Shown one piece after another: positions 34,818 through 43,299 of a stretch of 64,000 nt of DNA. Position 1 is the first letter of the stretch. Every line of letters begins with the position of its first letter. Made by a program: the position numbers and the translations under genes. The stretch is taken from positions 1-64,000 of the forward strand of contig JAABSZ010000001.1 in NCBI GenBank assembly GCA_011390135.1, given 5' to 3'. This DNA comes from JAABSP01 sp011390135 (lineage in GTDB: Bacteria > Desulfobacterota > Desulfobacteria > Desulfobacterales > JAABSP01). The notes beneath the pieces are model-generated. The model searched no databases. It saw only the letters and a list, made by a program, of their open reading frames with translations, and had not been told where the DNA came from.

Positions 34818-36235
34818 GAAATCTTCCCGGCGCAAATTGCCGGAGCAGGGAGGGCTTCCGCGGCGGCGGGATTTGGCGTACCGGGATTCTGTGGGTGCTG
34901 ATCTCGCTTCTGATCGTTTTCATTCCCTCCTGCGTCTACTCCGATCTTCAGCAGAAATCGAATCCGATTCAGGTCCGGGGCGTGGACCCGCTCTCTGTGC
35001 ATCGCCGGCTCGAATCTGCCGGATTCGAGCCCGGCCCCTATTCCGAAACCGATACTGCGGAATTGTCCGAAGCCGTCAGGCGATTTCAGCGGTTTGCGAA
35101 ACTCGATCCCACCGGAAAAGTTGACGGGGCCACATGGAAAAAGATGCAGCTTCTGTATGATCCCCGCTCCGCATCGGGGCAGCCGGCCCGTGTATCGGCG
35201 GAATCTCCGGGAACTGCCGCCCGAAGCGGTGGAAAGAATCGCTCACCGGGGGGCCGGAAGGTCTCCATCGGCCCGGCATGGCCCCCCATCATCGTGCAGA
35301 TCACTCAGGAGATCCTGAACCGGCTCGACTATAATCCGGGGAGAGCCGATGGGGTTTGGGATTCGAAGACCGCCGCGGCCATCGGACGTTATCAGAAGGA
35401 GAGCGGCATGGCTGCGACAGATTCCATTGACAGGAAGACCCTTGCCGCGCTGATCGAATCCGATTGCAGGGACGGCTGTGAGTTCCGGCTCTTCATGACA
35501 CCGGCGGATATGGCCGTTCTTTCGGCCCTCTGGTTTGCCGATGCCGAACCCGTCGAGGGGACAACCCTCGAAGGCTTTCTGATCCAGGCCCTCCAGATCA
35601 TGCTGCAGAGAAGCGGATATGAAACCGATCCCCCCGGCGATATGGGCACTGAAACCCGAAGGGCCGTCCGGGAATTTCAAAGCACCCTTCCCGGAGGGAA
35701 AAGGGGAGTGGTGAACGCCGAAACCGTCCATGCGCTTTTCTCCCGGCTGTGCGCCGGCGGATGCCAGTTCATCGTATCTAATCAGTTGGGTTCCCCTGCA
35801 TCCCGCCAACAGTCGTCCCCACTGGCCGGAGCCGGACTGGAGCCTATTCCCCCGAACCGAAGTTACGAAAACTATCCCCTGAACGTCGGCGACAATGCCT
35901 TTGCCGTGGAAAAATCGGAATGTTCGGATATCTCGGGGGACTGGATCATCTTCTACGAAGGAATCGTGGCGGAAAAGGAGAGGGATTCGGTTTCCGTCCG
36001 TCTGGAGAAGCGGTTCGGCTACCGTTTCCATCCCGGCAGCGAGGGGCTCGACAAGACGGACTGGTGGTGCATTCCCCGAAGACGGCACTGCTATTCGACC
36101 ATCGACTTCAAGGACTGGGGAGGAGCCTATGCGCCGGGACAGGTGATCAGTTTTCCGGCAGACCGGGTCTTCAACGCCCGGATCACCATAATCAACGGCA
36201 TCTCCCAATATCTTCGAACCTATTGCAGACGATGA
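34814..36235 (+). CDS. Lipoprotein with three peptidoglycan-binding-type modules, 473 aa
   Basis: Envelope lipoprotein: basic N-terminus, membrane segment and lipobox LIVFIPSC (about Cys40). Three PG_binding_1-like modules follow: about 55-115 (DPLSVHRRLESAGFEPGPY, then FQRFAKLDPTGKVDGATW), 155-215 (LNRLDYNPGRADGVWDSKTAAAI) and 250-310 (LQRSGYETDPPGDMGTETRRAV). The C-terminal 110 residues hold a beta-rich domain with cysteines. The first module is of the same distinctive type as in the two FlgO/CsgG-like proteins near 19-23 kb. It overlaps the previous lipoprotein by ATGA and is followed 11 bp later by the S41 protease. Confidence 0.82.
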   Translation: MRNLPGANCRSREGFRGGGIWRTGILWVLISLLIVFIPSCVYSDLQQKSNPIQVRGVDPLSVHRRLESAGFEPGPYSETDTAELSEAVRRFQRFAKLDPTGKVDGATWKKMQLLYDPRSASGQPARVSAESPGTAARSGGKNRSPGGRKVSIGPAWPPIIVQITQEILNRLDYNPGRADGVWDSKTAAAIGRYQKESGMAATDSIDRKTLAALIESDCRDGCEFRLFMTPADMAVLSALWFADAEPVEGTTLEGFLIQALQIMLQRSGYETDPPGDMGTETRRAVREFQSTLPGGKRGVVNAETVHALFSRLCAGGCQFIVSNQLGSPASRQQSSPLAGAGLEPIPPNRSYENYPLNVGDNAFAVEKSECSDISGDWIIFYEGIVAEKERDSVSVRLEKRFGYRFHPGSEGLDKTDWWCIPRRRHCYSTIDFKDWGGAYAPGQVISFPADRVFNARITIINGISQYLRTYCRR

Positions 36236-36245
36236 AAAATCCCTT

Positions 36246-38162
36246 ATGAAAAAGCCGACAGCCCGATTCCTCTGTTTTGTCCTTTCCGCGATCCTGACGG
36301 CCCTTCTCCTTGCGGCTCGACTCCCTGCCCGCGCTTACGGAGAAAGCTGGACCGACGCGCCGGAGATGCTTCTGTATTATGAAGCCATGACCAAAATCGC
36401 CTCGCGCGCGCTGGATCAGCCTTCCCGACGGGAGGTGGTGCAGAAATCCCTGAACGCCTATCTGCAGAGCATCGATCCTTTCTCCAACTATCTGACACCG
36501 GAAGCGTATACAGCTTTCAAGGCATCCATGAAGGGCGACTTTGTCGGCATCGGTATGGAGATCGAAAAGAACGGGGCCGGTAAGATCATCTGTCTGCCCT
36601 ATCCGGATCAACCGGCCTATGGGGCCGGAATCCGGGCCGGGGATATCCTGGAAAAAGTGGAAGGGGTTTCGGTTTCGGGAAAATCCGTCTTTGAAGTCGC
36701 TGCCATGACAAAGGGGGAGGAGGGAACATCGGTGCTGTTGACGATCCGCTCCGGAATGGGGGGGCGGCAGAAGGATCTTCGCATCAGTCGAACATCGGTT
36801 CATGTAAAGTCCGTTGAAGTGAACCGGATGGAGGGAATTCCGGTGATCCGGATCAAATATTTCGGAACCGGAACCCAGCGGGAGCTGAAACTCGCCCTTT
36901 CGGGGCTGGGCCCGTCCGCGCCCCTGGTGATCGATCTTCGGGACAATCCCGGGGGGGATCTCAATGCCGGCATCGATTCGGCCATGCTGTTCCTGGAAAA
37001 GGGCAAGACCATCGTGACAGTTGAAAAGACCGATGAAAGCTTTCCCTATATGAGTTTGGGGAACATCATCAACGCAGCATCTCCGCTCTACCTGTGGCAG
37101 AACCGGGGAACCGCGAGCGCCGGGGAGGTTTTTATCGCAGCCCTCACCGACAACGATCGGGCCGTCTCCGTCGGGGAGAGAACCTATGGAAAGGGCACTA
37201 TCCAGGAGATCATTCCCTTAAGCGACAGTTCCGCCATATTCCTGACCACGGGCCGGCTCGTAATTCCAAACGGTGAAAAGTATCACGGCAGGGGGCTGGC
37301 TCCGACCCATCCCCTGGGGCCTTCAGAACTGGGGGATGCGGATTATCTGTCACGGGTAAAGGAACTGATGGGCGGGAATAAGGAAAAGCCGAATGCTTCG
37401 GCGGGCGAGGGACGCCGGGATTTACAGAAAAGCGTATCGCTCAGAACCGTTTCCAAAAGAGAGACCGTTGAAAAAGCGGTTCCTGAAATCGTTGTGGCCG
37501 TTAATCCGAAGCAAAATTATCTGATATGCTTTAAAAAGCGCCATGCTGCAAAAGAGGAGGCCGAGATCTGGGCCTCGGTGGTCCGGAATTCCCTAAGCGA
37601 TGCCGGCCGCCAATTCCTGATGCGTACCGCCGGAGCAGACGGCGACGGCCAAGGGTTTATGGTCTGTCTGGGCCCCTATGAAACGGCCCGGGATGCCCGG
37701 AAACGGGGGGATACCGTGGCCCATGCCATGAAGGAGAAGGTGTTCGTAAGACAGATTGCGCCGGGAGAAAACGACCGAATCCGGAAGCATCGGGATGCTT
37801 CGTTCCCATCGAACAACGACGACAGGGAGCAGTGGTATATCCAGATTCTTTCCTCGACCCATAGAGATCCGATGATCGATCGATTCAAAAGCCTTTCAGA
37901 TGTTTTGCGGGAAAGGGGAATCGACACGGTTCTTCAGATATCGACGGAAAAGGTGAATCAGGAGACGCTGCTGGACAGGAGATACATCGAAGAGCAGGGG
38001 ATTGCGGCCATTCTGGTGGAAGAGGGTGATGCGGATTTGACCCGATATAAGATACTGGTGGGCCCCTATGTTCACAAGGATGATGATCTTCTGCAGAAAC
38101 TGGTGAAGGATGGCCTGATCGATGCCGAATCCTTCTGGGTTAAGCCGATTTCAATGAAGTGA
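36246..38162 (+). CDS. Periplasmic S41 C-terminal processing protease with SPOR-like tail, 638 aa
   Basis: Carboxyl-terminal processing protease. A signal peptide (about 1-32, ARAYGES) is followed by an N-terminal helical region, a PDZ domain (about 95-185, FVGIGMEIEKNG and AGDILEKVEGVSV) and the S41 catalytic core: VIDLRDNPGGDL, the serine in GTASAGEVFIAAL (about Ser292) and the lysine in YGKGTIQEI (about Lys316). The C-terminal 220 residues contain two repeats that look like SPOR domains (YLICFKKRHAAKEEAE and QWYIQILSSTHRDPM, each ending in a VGPY or LGPY turn), which bind denuded glycan strands. It ends the plus-strand block and could process one of its lipoproteins. Confidence 0.88.
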   Translation: MKKPTARFLCFVLSAILTALLLAARLPARAYGESWTDAPEMLLYYEAMTKIASRALDQPSRREVVQKSLNAYLQSIDPFSNYLTPEAYTAFKASMKGDFVGIGMEIEKNGAGKIICLPYPDQPAYGAGIRAGDILEKVEGVSVSGKSVFEVAAMTKGEEGTSVLLTIRSGMGGRQKDLRISRTSVHVKSVEVNRMEGIPVIRIKYFGTGTQRELKLALSGLGPSAPLVIDLRDNPGGDLNAGIDSAMLFLEKGKTIVTVEKTDESFPYMSLGNIINAASPLYLWQNRGTASAGEVFIAALTDNDRAVSVGERTYGKGTIQEIIPLSDSSAIFLTTGRLVIPNGEKYHGRGLAPTHPLGPSELGDADYLSRVKELMGGNKEKPNASAGEGRRDLQKSVSLRTVSKRETVEKAVPEIVVAVNPKQNYLICFKKRHAAKEEAEIWASVVRNSLSDAGRQFLMRTAGADGDGQGFMVCLGPYETARDARKRGDTVAHAMKEKVFVRQIAPGENDRIRKHRDASFPSNNDDREQWYIQILSSTHRDPMIDRFKSLSDVLRERGIDTVLQISTEKVNQETLLDRRYIEEQGIAAILVEEGDADLTRYKILVGPYVHKDDDLLQKLVKDGLIDAESFWVKPISMK

Positions 38163-38178
38163 TTCGGGTGGGATCGGA

Positions 38179-39390
38179 TTATTTGAAATCAAAGCTCTTT
38201 TTGACCAACTGATCCGGTAGAATGGTAAAAGTTCTGGTCTCGTCGATTCCCAGCTCCCGATTGACGAACCGGACAATAATGTTTCCAGCGGGCAGTTTCA
38301 GCTTGGCTTTCGGGGTTCTTCCGTATGCTTTGCCGTTGATGTATATCTCGGTCCAGGGCTTTGAAACGATATTGAGATAACCGTCTCCTTTCGGTTTGGG
38401 CCGAGGAACACTTATCTGACGAATCTCGGCCGGTCGAGCAATGGCAAAGGTTCCTTCATAATCCCGGGTATTGTCCCTTTCATCCCATACCCGAACCCGA
38501 TACCGGTGAATGCCGTCGGCCAATCCCTCTGTTGACAGGGCTTCCTCCACTGTTTCCGACTTTCCTTCAACCGCCCATTCCCTCGTGATATCCGTTCCTT
38601 CCAAGATGAAGTAGAGCGCCTTCAGCCCCCGGTCATCCATTGCTTTGATTTTGAAGCGAATCTTCTCCCCCTGCTGATATTCGGGCGCTATACCGATGAC
38701 CTCGGCCGTCGGCTTTACGGCATCGACCGGCGGGACCACGGCAAGGGTGCCTTCGTAGTCCCGGAAATTGCCGGTTTCATCCGATACCCGAACCTGATAC
38801 CGATAGACCCCCTCAGCCCATTCCCGGGTTGAAAAAGAGTCTTCCACGGATGCCGATTTTCCTTCCAATACCCATTCTGCTTTTATATCCGTTTTTTCCA
38901 CGGAAAAGGAGAGGCTTTTCAATGCCCGATTGTCCTGGGCAGTAATCTTGATCCGGGCCATCTCTCCTTGCGGATAACGCCCCTGTATCCGGCTCATTTC
39001 CGCAGATGGGGGAAGGGGATCGGCCGATATCAGGGCATTGTTGAATCGCTCTGTGAAAGCGGGGGGGAGATCTTCTGCAATGGCGCGGATATCCTCGATG
39101 CCTGCGGCCGGATATATCGAGATCAGATTCCGGATATAGGCATCGGCCCCGCCGAAATTCCGGTATGCGATCTCGATCAGGGCCAGGTAGACGAGCGCCT
39201 TTTGAATGACGGCATCTTCATGCTTTTCCGCCGACAGCAGAACCAGGATCTCTTTGGCCTTTTCAAATCGTGCGGACTGATAATGTTCGACCGCATCGGC
39301 AAGAGATGCCTCTCCGTCCGAAGCTGGGCTGTACCCAGTTGAAATCAGAAGGAAAATCGTGGCAACAGCAAGAATAGGGGCTCGTTTCAA
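38179..39390 (-). CDS. Secreted protein with helical repeat, two Ig-like domains and PEGA domain, 403 aa
   Basis: Exported protein. A signal peptide (about 1-24, GYSPASD) precedes a helical TPR-like region (about 30-120, AVEHYQSARFEKAKEILVLL, LALIEIAYRNFGGADAYIR). Two Ig-like repeats follow (about 128-215 and 222-310), each ending in an aromatic strand (YRYQVRVSDETGNFRDYEGT and HRYRVRVWDERDNTRDYEGT), and a C-terminal PEGA domain (NIVSKPWTEIYINGKAYGRTP). The Ig-like and PEGA parts are close to those of the upstream gene, and the helical part to the end of the LysM lipoprotein at 49.4 kb, so these proteins share modules. It is last in the minus-strand block, 17 bp from the convergent protease gene. 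Confidence 0.82.
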   Translation of the reverse strand: MKRAPILAVATIFLLISTGYSPASDGEASLADAVEHYQSARFEKAKEILVLLSAEKHEDAVIQKALVYLALIEIAYRNFGGADAYIRNLISIYPAAGIEDIRAIAEDLPPAFTERFNNALISADPLPPSAEMSRIQGRYPQGEMARIKITAQDNRALKSLSFSVEKTDIKAEWVLEGKSASVEDSFSTREWAEGVYRYQVRVSDETGNFRDYEGTLAVVPPVDAVKPTAEVIGIAPEYQQGEKIRFKIKAMDDRGLKALYFILEGTDITREWAVEGKSETVEEALSTEGLADGIHRYRVRVWDERDNTRDYEGTFAIARPAEIRQISVPRPKPKGDGYLNIVSKPWTEIYINGKAYGRTPKAKLKLPAGNIIVRFVNRELGIDETRTFTILPDQLVKKSFDFK

Positions 39391-39406
39391 TGTGCATTCC
39401 TGTTCC

Positions 39407-41167
39407 TTACCGGTTCCATTTGAAGCTGACGCGCGTCAACTGGTCCGGTTCAACGGTTACGATCTTGGTCTCGTCGATACCATGCTGATTGTTTACGAAT
39501 CTAATTCGAATCTTTCCGGCCTTGAGCTTCAGATTGGCCAGGGGTGTACTTCCCACCGATTTTTCGTCGATATAGACCTGGGTCCAGGGGCTCGTAAAGA
39601 TATTGACCTGGCCGTAGGCAGAATCCTTAAGAACGAAACTGCCCATATATTCCTTGGTATTTTTCGCCCCGTCCTCCAGGGTGAGGTAGTAGGGATAGAC
39701 GCCCGGACGCCACCCGTCGGTGGAAAAGGAGTCCTCGAATTCGGCGGAAGGCCCGCTGATCTGCCAGGATTTCCGGATTTCCGAATTCCTGACATTGAAA
39801 ACGATCCGGCTAAGATCCTTGTCATCTTCGGCGGTGATCTGGTATTCTACGGTTTCGCCCGCAACATAGCTCTCCCTGATTTGCCGGATGCTTCCGGTGG
39901 GCGGTTGGGTATCGGCAGGTGATGGCCTCCGATCGATGGGCTTCCGGATGCTGAAGCTTCCTTCGGAGATGGCGGTATTTCCGGCTTTATCGGCCACTTT
40001 CAGGATATAGCTGTAATCGCCGGGGGGCCAGCCGTCCGTTGAAACCGTATATTCTATATCTTCGAAGGTGCCGAAGAGCTGCAGGGGCTTTTCCACAGGC
40101 CTGCCCTCGATCTCCAGAAGGAGACTTTCCAGGGCCTGATCGTCTTGGGCAAAGATGGAAAAATGGATCGATTGACCCGGCGAATAGGAAGCCTCGACGC
40201 CCCTGACCGAGATTTCGGGCCTTCTGGTATCGGCTTCCGGCTGATCGGGGGGCGCGGTTGGAGGCGGTTGGTGAGTAAGGCGTGACGGCTCTTTTCTTTC
40301 AAATAGAAGATAGGCGCCGGCCGCCAAAAAGAGCAGCAGCAAAAGGATGGCCGCGATGAAAAGGCCGGCGCGGGATTTTCGGGGCGTATCCTTTTCCGTG
40401 ATCTCCTCCCCGGTATTTCCGCCGATGAAGCGGGGATGATCCCGGTCCGGCGCAGGGGTATCGGGAGGAACCCCGAAGGTGCCCCCTGATACGGAGATGA
40501 TTCGTTTGAGATAGGTGGAACGGATGTCGATCTCTCCGAAGAGGATCATCTTCTCCTTGAGCCCGTCAACCTCGAGATGAACGATATTCGATCCGGGATT
40601 CAGGCCGGGGGTGATGATGCTCAACCCATCGATATCCGTTTCCAGGGCGCAGGAGACCGGAACCGCCATCTCGAAGGCAAAGCAGTTTTTCCGGTGCGGA
40701 ACCACAGGCCAGAGGTTGAGTACATCCGGGTAGTCCCAGATCCCGCCCTCGTTGATCAGCCCTTCCACGGTCCCCTTTACGATGATGTTCTCCAGCTCGA
40801 CCCGGATACCCTTTTTGACCTGTAGTGCCAGAGATTGCGCGCCCTTTCCCCCGCGGGAAACCGTAACGGTGCCGGAAACATCTGCCTGATCGACGATCAG
40901 CGCCAGGTTTCCGGCCTCCTTCTCTTTTTCCGTGGGAGATGTGACCTCGATCCGCAAATTCCGGATTCTGACCCGGGGAGCATTGACGGTAAGAACCGGC
41001 CCGGCCGTCGCCCATAATGTGCTGCCGTTTCCGTCGATGATCAAAGGCTTGTCGATCACTACCGGCCCCATATATTCATTGAACTCGAGCGAAAGGGTTT
41101 CAAACTCGTTCAGCTCGTCGATTCCGGCCTGGAGGGATAGATTTTGATTCATTGTTTTTTCGGTCAT
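39407..41167 (-). CDS. Membrane protein: cytoplasmic beta-helix-like domain, one TM, Ig-like and PEGA domains, 586 aa
   Basis: Bitopic membrane protein without a signal peptide. Residues 1-230 look like a parallel beta-helix (VVIDKPLIIDGNGSTLWA, NAPRVRIRNLRIEVTSP, repeated -I-V-N- strands). One membrane helix lies near 271-293 (AGLFIAAILLLLLFLAAGA). A proline-rich linker, two Ig-like repeats (about 330-420 and 430-515; YSYILKVADKAGNTAISEG) and a C-terminal PEGA domain (NIFTSPWTQVYIDEKSVGSTP) follow, presumably in the periplasm. It overlaps the kinase gene before it by ATGA. The topology suggests a transducer linking cytosolic kinase and FHA partners to the envelope (inference). Confidence 0.8.
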   Translation of the reverse strand: MTEKTMNQNLSLQAGIDELNEFETLSLEFNEYMGPVVIDKPLIIDGNGSTLWATAGPVLTVNAPRVRIRNLRIEVTSPTEKEKEAGNLALIVDQADVSGTVTVSRGGKGAQSLALQVKKGIRVELENIIVKGTVEGLINEGGIWDYPDVLNLWPVVPHRKNCFAFEMAVPVSCALETDIDGLSIITPGLNPGSNIVHLEVDGLKEKMILFGEIDIRSTYLKRIISVSGGTFGVPPDTPAPDRDHPRFIGGNTGEEITEKDTPRKSRAGLFIAAILLLLLFLAAGAYLLFERKEPSRLTHQPPPTAPPDQPEADTRRPEISVRGVEASYSPGQSIHFSIFAQDDQALESLLLEIEGRPVEKPLQLFGTFEDIEYTVSTDGWPPGDYSYILKVADKAGNTAISEGSFSIRKPIDRRPSPADTQPPTGSIRQIRESYVAGETVEYQITAEDDKDLSRIVFNVRNSEIRKSWQISGPSAEFEDSFSTDGWRPGVYPYYLTLEDGAKNTKEYMGSFVLKDSAYGQVNIFTSPWTQVYIDEKSVGSTPLANLKLKAGKIRIRFVNNQHGIDETKIVTVEPDQLTRVSFKWNR

Positions 41168-42603
41168 TTCGGATCGTGAAAATCAGTGGGTAAAAATTGA
41201 AACAGAGCCAGCCGGCCCTGGGGCGGATCATGGAGCTGCATGGATGTTCCCTCGACGATTTCGGCTCTACGGCCGGGGAGGATCGATTTCCCGGAGGAAG
41301 AGCGCATCTTCTCTCTTCCCCTGTTTTCAAATCGCCATTTTCCGTTCTCCAGAAAAAAGGCGCCGACCGCCTCGCTGCCGCCGGAGAGTCCCTGGGGCGG
41401 GGAGACGTCCAGCCGTCCATGCCATTCATGGAGTTCTCTTCGATCCCAGAGCGTCAGGTAGCGTTCGTCCGATATGTACTGCCCCTGCTTGAATCCCCTG
41501 AAAAGATGCATGAGCAGGATCGGATCTTCAGGCTTCCAGCCGCAGAAAGGGCACATGAGGGAAAGGCCCCTCCGGCAGGCGAACCATTGGTGCCAGCAGT
41601 CGGGATTCCTGCAGGGATGGAGGATGTCCAGCGTCAATGTCAGGGCATCCACCCATTCATAGGCCGTCGGTCGAAGATAGGGATCTGTCAGCCCTTCGGT
41701 AAAGGCTCTTGTAAAGAGGGGGGAGAGGTAAGGGCCCAGCCGGTCCAGCCGAACATCGAGATCATCGGGGCGGTTGGACGCGTCATGGGGATGTTCGATG
41801 AACAGAGCCTTTTCTCCGAACATGAGCCGGTCATCCTCTTCGGGATCATCGGAGTGGATCTTCTTTCCCTCCAGAGGATGGCGCATCAGCAGCAGTTGGT
41901 ATAGAATTACCGTCAGAGAGTGGAGGTCTGTTCGAATATCGGGCAGTTGCTTCTCCCTGTGGCCCAGGGGCAGCAAGGATGTGGCCATGACCTCCGGTGC
42001 GATATAGCCCCGGGTTCCCAGAACCTTGGGGGGAAAGATTCCCCGGACCACCAGGGAGTCGATGTCGATGAGAATGCAGGCCGAGCTGCGGGGGGCCATG
42101 AGGATGTTGTTTCCGGAAAGATCCGAATGGGCAAGCCCTGCCGCATGCATCCGGCCCACGGCCCGGGCAAGGTGCCGGCCGATCTGAATCCGGGTGCGCA
42201 GGTCTCCCCTTTCATCGGCAGGCAGGGTCAGGGTCAGCCTTTTACTGGTGAACCACCGCCCCTTCTTCTCTCCCCTGCTGTCAGAGAAATAGTACTTGTC
42301 CGGAAACCTGGGGCAGAGAATCCCCATCTCCGGGGAGGTGACGATAGCGATGGGCCAGCAGAAATGGTCTTTCCAGAAATCACCGTTCTTCGGGTCCAGC
42401 GTCGGGTTATACTGGTCGAGGATCAGCCGAAGCCGTTTGAGCCGCTCCGGATCCCTGATCCCCTCCTCATCCCGATAGAATCCGATGACCAGATCCTCTC
42501 TTTCCGTGGGAAAGAAGATCTTTTCGGTTCCCTCGCCGATCTTCTGATCGCAGCGGTATCGAATCTTTTTGCCGTTGTCGAGATGTGCCTGGGCCAGGGT
42601 CAT
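41164..42603 (-). CDS. Divergent protein kinase of the TerY-associated type with zinc-ribbon tail, 479 aa
   Basis: Protein-kinase-fold protein. The glycine loop reads KIGEGTEKIFFP (about 21-32) and the catalytic loop HSDLSGNNIL (about 157-166), keeping the HxD aspartate and the Asn; the metal-binding DFG is replaced by IDIDS (about 176-180). An APE-like segment TRGYIAPEV follows. Residues 335-362 form a zinc ribbon with CRNPDC and CPFC, and the C-terminus is unassigned. Kinases like this occur beside TerY-type vWA proteins; the next gene upstream here is such a protein, 16 nt away. Activity is likely but reduced efficiency is possible because of the altered DFG. It is coupled to the beta-helix protein. 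Confidence 0.83.
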   Translation of the reverse strand: MTLAQAHLDNGKKIRYRCDQKIGEGTEKIFFPTEREDLVIGFYRDEEGIRDPERLKRLRLILDQYNPTLDPKNGDFWKDHFCWPIAIVTSPEMGILCPRFPDKYYFSDSRGEKKGRWFTSKRLTLTLPADERGDLRTRIQIGRHLARAVGRMHAAGLAHSDLSGNNILMAPRSSACILIDIDSLVVRGIFPPKVLGTRGYIAPEVMATSLLPLGHREKQLPDIRTDLHSLTVILYQLLLMRHPLEGKKIHSDDPEEDDRLMFGEKALFIEHPHDASNRPDDLDVRLDRLGPYLSPLFTRAFTEGLTDPYLRPTAYEWVDALTLTLDILHPCRNPDCWHQWFACRRGLSLMCPFCGWKPEDPILLMHLFRGFKQGQYISDERYLTLWDRRELHEWHGRLDVSPPQGLSGGSEAVGAFFLENGKWRFENRGREKMRSSSGKSILPGRRAEIVEGTSMQLHDPPQGRLALFQFLPTDFHDPK

Positions 42604-42619
42604 CGGAAAAAGCGTACCT

Positions 42620-43279
42620 TCAGGAAAGAATGATTTTGATGTTGGAGTAACAAGAATCCATGTTCGACAGGCCGTCGCTCTGGCTGTCGCTTCGATGGCT
42701 TGCCGTGGTCATGGTCGCACCGAGAAAATCGATGAACTGGTTGAAGGTCTCCTGGGTGAGGTCCTTCATCAGCACCACGGTCCGGGTGACTTTCTTCAAC
42801 ATGTCGATGTTGACATCGATTCCCACCCCGCAGGCCACAAAGTTCATCTCCTTTGATACGGCTGCGGCGACGGCTTCCCAGTTGTCGGTGGGCCTGCCGT
42901 CGGACATCAGAAAGACCAGGGGACGCCAGTCTCCCTTCTCTCCACGCTCTGCGGATTGCTTGCGCACCTCCTGATCAACGCACTCCCTGAGAAAGATAAG
43001 GGCTCGTCCCAGGTTGGAGCTGCCCCCGATCTTGAAGGGAGCGCCCCGGTATTCGCCGAGGGGACAGAGAGGGATCATCTGGCGGGGAATCGAATCGAAG
43101 GAGATGATGCTGAACCAGACGATGTCGCTGGTATATGGATTGGTGCGAAGCTTGACCGTCAGGTTCTTGAACCCCTGGTCCACCGCTTCGATGGCGTCGC
43201 CGTTCATGGAACTGGAGCAATCCACGAGCATGTAAACGGGCAGCCGTCGGATGTTAGGGTCGATTTCCGGTCTGATCAC
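42620..43279 (-). CDS. TerY-type von Willebrand A protein, 219 aa
   Basis: Cytoplasmic vWA protein. The MIDAS motif DCSSSM begins at residue 20, after LPVYMLV, and later MIDAS positions are seen at GGSSNLG and MSDGRPTD. The length and lack of signal peptide fit TerY-like proteins. I place the start at the GTG at 43279 because GGAAGGAG lies 4 nt upstream and the gene then begins after the transporter stop; an ATG at 43324 would overlap that gene by 25 nt and has no ribosome site. TerY, kinase and phosphatase triads are known in tellurite/stress loci; here the phosphatase is absent. The C-terminal tail is Ser/Asp-rich. Confidence 0.85.
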   Translation of the reverse strand: MIRPEIDPNIRRLPVYMLVDCSSSMNGDAIEAVDQGFKNLTVKLRTNPYTSDIVWFSIISFDSIPRQMIPLCPLGEYRGAPFKIGGSSNLGRALIFLRECVDQEVRKQSAERGEKGDWRPLVFLMSDGRPTDNWEAVAAAVSKEMNFVACGVGIDVNIDMLKKVTRTVVLMKDLTQETFNQFIDFLGATMTTASHRSDSQSDGLSNMDSCYSNIKIILS

Positions 43280-43299
43280 TTCACTCCTTCCTTTGTTCT

